This document shows, one piece after another, positions 59,427 through 64,000 of a DNA stretch of 64,000 bases. The translations under genes and the position numbers were made by a program. The stretch spans positions 86,953,884 through 87,017,883 of the forward strand of contig CM043944.1 of NCBI GenBank assembly GCA_014529385.2. The letters run 5' to 3'. This DNA is from Adiantum capillus-veneris. Taxonomy: Eukaryota; Streptophyta; Polypodiopsida; Polypodiales; Pteridaceae. The notes under the pieces were generated by a model that saw only the letters and a program-made list of their open reading frames with translations, was not told where the DNA came from and did not search any database. Position 1 is the first letter of the stretch, and every line of letters begins with the position of its first letter.

Positions 59427-59810
59427 TGTCATAATAATCAATATCTAATTCTCCTAAATGATTTTCTCATATTAAACTGATCATTTAATGTGGGGAAGTG
59501 CCAGGGGAGAAAAAGCTAGAATATTGGTTAAGCTAGAAGACCGGCCACAGTAGGGATCCAAAGGAGGAAAAATACGGATCCAAAGGGGGGGCCATTTGCA
59601 AAAGAGACATGTGCAACAATGGGCTAAAAAGACCCTAAGGTTCAGCCCATTAAGACTTCCAAAATGCTAAGGTTCCAAAATTCAAAGGTTGTGTCCAAAG
59701 ATCAACCCTAGGGGAAATTGGATGATTTGTGTGTAACAAAAAGTCTTTGCATATCCCTACATGGGAGGGGGCGAGCCCTTCTTCTAGGGGATGAGAGAGA
59801 AAGTCACACA

Positions 59811-59842
<32 letters not shown>

Positions 59843-61034
59843 TGCTCCCTTTACACAAAGGGAATTAGGGACACATGTCAGCTCCCTAGACCAAATGCCC
59901 ACAAGGTGTGCCCAATTCCTATTGGATGGCCTTGGAGGTGGACCAATGAGAATTAGGCTAGAGTAAATCTAGTTTAATTAATTTAAAAACACTTAATAAA
60001 AGAACCAATGAGAATTAAGTCTCCTACAAGACTATTGGACAGTCTCCCAAGGGGTCCAATGAGCATTCAGGAGCCCAATGGCTTGCCTGATTCCTATTGG
60101 CCAGGAGGCAAAGGGGTCCAATGAGAGTTTAGTTTAATTATTAAATTACCTAAATCTCTCACAAAAGGGGAAAGGGGGACACATGTCAGAATGCTATCAC
60201 TTATGCTGCTTAATAGCCATTGGCTTGACTTGGGGAGGTCCAATGGGGAGCCTGCAAGAGCAAATAGCAAGAGGGCTCGCCCAAGAGAGAGAGGGGGGTG
60301 ATTTTTGCAAGGCATTATCACACACACACTCACACAATCTCATGTTTAAAGAAAGAGAAGACTATCTCTTTCCAAGCTTTAATGGAGAGCTCATCACCTA
60401 CTCCAAGCTTGTGAGATAGAAGCCTACATCGACACACTCTTGGCTTGTGGATGCAAATCCAACCAAGAGCCAAGCTTCAATGCATGCTCATCTCCTCTAC
60501 CAAGCTAATTACTAAGCCAAAGTTATGCTAATATGAGTGATTATGTGAGGAGATGTACATCTTTCTCGTAAGATACTCCTTCTTCCTCTCAATCTACTCT
60601 CATACCCTGCTAGCTCTCACCATCTTCGAAGGTGTGTGATGTCTTGGGTCTGAGAACGAGGACAATTAAAGTTGTGTTTACTAAGTGTTTTGCTTAGTGC
60701 ATGAATCTTTCATCTTCATTGCACTAGCTAGTCTTGAAGGAACACAAAGAATTGTATTGTACAATGTCTCTCTTGATGGGAGAAACCATACTACAAAGCC
60801 TTTTGGAGGGGGGACCGGCTCCATGCAAATCCTGTCCTCAAATGTTGTCAATAGCTTAATTTCTCTCTCTTTTGAAAGTATTGTTGATGCTATCTAACTA
60901 GGTGTTATGATTTTTGTTGCTCTCTCCACCCAAGCACTCTTGTAATTCTCATTAGGAATCTATTCTAATGAAATGCCCACTATGTTCATGCTAATTTCCG
61001 CTACACATAAGTTTTTAGACCATTAAATGTTACA
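59427..61034 (+). repeat. 3' LTR of chromovirus C
   Basis: 1608 bp, TGTCATAATAATC...GTTACA. Near-identical to 52236-53695 apart from the 95-bp region and the missing first 35 bp of the 5' copy. Suggests a younger insertion than B. (CA)n at 59808-59841. Confidence 0.9.
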
Positions 61035-61830
61035 AAAAGAAAAGATGGTACATACCGTATGTGTGTGGACTATCGAGCACTAAACCATATCACTATCAAA
61101 AACAAATTTCCCATGCCTCAGGTAGAATATTTGTTTGATAAGCTACAAGGCTCTACCTACTTGAGTAGGATTGAACTTAAAAGTGGCTATCATCAAAGAA
61201 GGATAGTGGATAAAGATACCCAAAAGACAGCGTTTCGCACAACGTTTGGTCTTTATGAATATCTAGTCATGCCTTTTGGCTTGACGAATGCACCGACCAC
61301 GCTCAATTGATTAGTGGAGAACATTTTTAGACCCTACCGCAAATTCACTAGAGTGTTCTTTGATGATATCATCATCTACTCCAAGTCCTTGGAGGAACAC
61401 AAGCAACATCTCCATGTGATTTTTCAAGCATTGAGGGAGAACAAGCTTTTTCTCAACCAAAAGAAAAGCGATTTTTTCCTTCAAGAGATTCAATACTTAG
61501 GTCATATTACCTCTCAAGATGGTATCGGTATTAATCCATCAAAATTAGAGGTAATAAAAGCATGGCCTAATCCAAGGAATCTACATGAGCGAAGAAGCTT
61601 TATTGGTTTGTCTGCATACTATAGACGCTTCATAGCAACATTTTCTCAAATAGCAGGACCATTACATGACTTAACAAAGAAGAATGTTAAGTATTCATGG
61701 ACTCTTAAGGAGAAAAATGCTTTTGACAAGCTCAAAGAGAAGCTTACCTCCCTACCAGTCCTCATGCTTATGGATCTCTCAAAACCATTTGAGGTCCAAT
61801 GTGATGCTTGTGGTGATTGTCTTGGAGCAG
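61035..61830 (+). pseudogene. Chromovirus fragment D: RT to start of RNase H
   Basis: Starts directly after C's 3' LTR within RT ([20 protein letters not shown]-type block), with [21 protein letters not shown] at 61308-61310 and then FFDDIIIYSKSLEEHK, FIGLSAYYRRFIA and QCDACGDCLGA. It ends where element E's LTR starts (61831). Closer to B than to C at FRPYRKFT. Confidence 0.88.
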
Positions 61831-62253
61831 TGTAGACGGCTGGATAGTTCACTGTGTGGGAACGTCTTCTTAAGAGATGGGAAGCGAATTACTTAGTAAT
61901 TACTATAGTAAAACCGAAGTGTATAAATAGGGCCCATTACATTGTAATCGGGTTGGCAATTGTTATCATTTGGGTTAGCGCCTTGGCTGTACTTATACTT
62001 GAGAATCATTGGCAGTATTATCGGCTGTACTTTCTCTTTGTAAATCATATTCGCTGTAATCTTGATATGTAATTCCAATCATGGCATATATTCTAGTTAT
62101 ACTTACTTCTCGTCCAGTCTTCTGAATCTGAACCTTATTTCCAGTACATAAGTCTGATTCTTATTTCAGTATCCAAATTCCAGTCTAGTTTCTGATTCCT
62201 GTCCAGTCTACTGTCTGAAATCTTCCTACACTAACAGCTGAAATCTTCCAACA
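61831..62253 (+). repeat. 5' LTR of element E (right border uncertain)
   Basis: Begins TGTAGACGGCTGG exactly where fragment D stops. The right end could be the CA at 62253, or a few tens of bases later before TTTTGGCGATCACGGTGG (62292), a candidate primer site for a tRNA I cannot name. No second LTR lies in the window. Confidence 0.6.
61922..61929 (+). promoter_or_regulatory. TATA box in element E LTR
   Basis: TATAAATA, followed by GGGCCCATTA. Likely start site around 61955. Confidence 0.6.
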
Positions 62254-62365
62254 CTGGAATTAGTTGTCTCAAGAGATCAGCTCCAATTCCATTTTGGCGA
62301 TCACGGTGGCTCGAGCTGAAGCTCGTTGACTAAAAGACTCTTCTCCCAGTTCGAAGTTTTCAGCA

Positions 62366-63875
62366 ATGGCACCAAAATCCAGTCGTGGCCGGAAATCCAC
62401 CATTCGTGTTGACCCCATTCCTGAGGAGTCAGGAAGAGAGTCTCACCCCAAACAAGAGAAGATGACTAACACTAAGGCTCAGGAGGAGCATAGTCAGGCT
62501 GATGAGGCGCAGGACTCACAGCACTCCAATCATTCTCGACGCCGACGGGCAGAACGGGAAGCCCAGAAGGCAAAGAGTTCCAAGAGTTCTCGGTCTCGGC
62601 AAAGAGATGAGGATACCAAGGGAGGTAAAGGAAGTCACCGTACTTCTATCAGACAAACCAAAGAAGACACTGACACTGAGACAGAGACAGAGACAGAGAT
62701 TGATTGGGATGCTGACACTGACAATTGCAAGAAGACTCCCAAGCGTCATTCTGAATCCAAGAAGGGAAGTGGTAGGATCAATAGTAATCGGAATGATTAC
62801 ACAGCTTCCCTGAAGATTTCTTTTCCAATATTCTAGGGAGGGAAGAAGGATGATCCAGACGTTCACATACGGGCTTTCGAGCAGTATGCTGAACTAAAAA
62901 ATATTGATGAAGATGATTGGGGGGAATATTTTCCACAAACCTTGAAGGAGGCAGCGAGGAAATGGTATTACCATTACCCGGCCTGCCAGCTCAGATCATA
63001 TAACAAATTGCTCAAATCCTTCAGGTTGGAATATTCCGACAATAGAGGGGACGAAGATATTCTCTGTGAATTGGATAAGATCAAACAAAGAAATTTATCA
63101 GTCCGCAGTTATGTGGAAAAGATCAAGGAGCTAACCAGGCAGTTACAGGAACCGCCATCTCAGAAGAGGTTGAGGGCATGGTTCCTGCATGGGTTCAGAA
63201 GCAAAAAGCTTAGGGAACAAGAGGTACTAGCCCCTACCAAGAAATTCAATGATCTGGTCCAAAGGGCATTAAAGTTGGAACAGCATGCCAAGAAGGAAAA
63301 GAGCCACAAGAAGCGAAGGACCAGTAGCACTAGCTCTGCTACTGAAAGTTATAATTCCAGTGAGATGTCCAGTAGCTCCGAGAGCAGCTCTAATGAACGA
63401 GCAAAGGAGAAATCAAAGAAGGGATCCTGGACTAAGAAAATTGAAGAAATGGCTAGACAGATTGCCGAAATTATCCACACAAGACAGCCAGTTCAAAAGA
63501 TGGAGACTTGGTGTTCAAGATGCAAATCCAAGGACCATATCTCCATTGAATGTCCACAATGTACCTACTGCAAGGCTTTTGGTCACCTATGGAATAATTG
63601 TGGCATCAGAATCCACCACTTTAAGAAAGGCAAAGATCTGTCAGTGGTGGTTGCCTACACTGAACCAGTGAAGGTAGAACCAGTCAAAGTAGTTCAAGAG
63701 GAGAGACCAGGTACCAGTGGTACTGGTCAGGGACGTGGCCGATTCCAACCAGGTATGGGTAGAGGCAGAGGACGAGGCAACTTTCCAGAACAAGAGCATG
63801 AATTGCTACACTTGTGGGAAGTATGGCCATTTTGCAGCCCAATGCCCAGATCCACCTGCAACGACCACTACTGAG
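62366..63875 (+). pseudogene. Element E gag (broken)
   Basis: ATG at 62366 (MAPKSSRGRKSTIRVDPIPE). The N-terminal part is rich in Arg/Ser and Asp/Glu, with a TETETETE run. In-frame TAG at 62834-62836, then the retrotransposon-gag core (AARKWYYHYPACQLRSYNKL, VRSYVEKIKEL, LRAWFLHGFRSKKLRE). Two knuckles CSRCKSKDHISIEC and CTYCKAFGHLWNNC (CX2CX4HX4C). A third, CYTCGKYGHFAAQC, lies in another frame (about 63806), so there is a frameshift near 63790. The Gly/Arg stretch before it resembles an RGG region. The element continues past the window. Confidence 0.88.
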
Positions 63876-64000
63876 GCTAAGGCACCAGAGCCAGTCCCAG
63901 TCAAGGTAGTTACTAGAAGCGAGGGTGTAGTCATTGAAGAAATCCCAGACACTTCAGAAGCACCAATCAATCCTAATAGTAGCAAGTGGGCTCAAAAAAG

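Noticed and set aside
62942-63874. A host RNA-binding protein with Gly/Arg tail
   Set aside because: The knuckles, gag core and position after an LTR make it gag of element E.

Overview
The window reads as nuclear DNA of a land plant with a large, repeat-rich genome. Supporting signs are Ty3/gypsy elements with plant-type primer sites (tRNA-Asp and initiator tRNA-Met), a chromovirus with a C-terminal chromodomain, an F-box gene, short GT-AG introns and very long GA/CT, GT and TA microsatellites. A fern or other seed-free plant would fit, but that is a guess from repeat style and not shown by any marker gene.

Layout. 1-10248: minus-strand Ty3/gypsy sequence (family A). A promoter-proximal LTR (9637-10248), a tRNA-Asp primer site, gag, and a pol region that is internally deleted (7177/7178) run leftward to about 4120. 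A second partial copy (1-3971) supplies the gag-zinc-knuckle-protease-RT part. A 54-bp-arm foldback lies between them. 10249-17103: mostly AT-rich non-coding DNA with a decayed paralogue of a gene found again at 37.8 kb, a foldback/MITE-like element, tandem repeats and microsatellites. 17104-19440 and 20020-23901: two plus-strand LINE relics. A third, on the minus strand, is at 30036-32007. 26561-27835: an intact single-exon F-box protein gene, the only convincing host gene. 32008-52235: a chromovirus (B) with both LTRs, split by a 12-kb insertion. 52236-61034: a second chromovirus (C) head to tail with B. 61035-61830: an RT fragment (D). 61831-64000: the LTR and gag of a different LTR element (E), cut by the window edge.

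The main discovery candidate is the insertion inside B, 37476-49448. It has 34-bp terminal inverted repeats (32/34 matching) and carries four multi-exon genes. Gene 1 (plus, 37831-39224) encodes an unrecognised 404-aa protein. Gene 2 (minus, 39619-42297) has a histone-H3-like first exon, then a ULP1-type cysteine-protease domain, an acidic linker and an FCP1/NIF-type HAD phosphatase domain. The last three are joined by introns that keep frame; the junction to the H3-like part is unresolved. Gene 3 (plus, 43739-46337) encodes an unrecognised acidic protein of about 600 codons. Gene 4 (minus, 46401-49213) looks like a DDE-type transposase. Between and just inside the divergent genes 2 and 3 lie four palindromic units, each exactly 61 nt, bounded by TACT...GGCGCGC and GCGCGCC...AGTA, embedded in about 2 kb of microsatellites. 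Genes 3 and 4 each have one in-frame TGA, and gene 2 has a frame-shifting 83-bp duplication near its end, so this copy is probably decaying even though the family looks protein-coding and once active.

Nearly every retroelement reading frame here is broken. Where domains are named, the identification rests on motifs read by eye. No database search or structure prediction was run.
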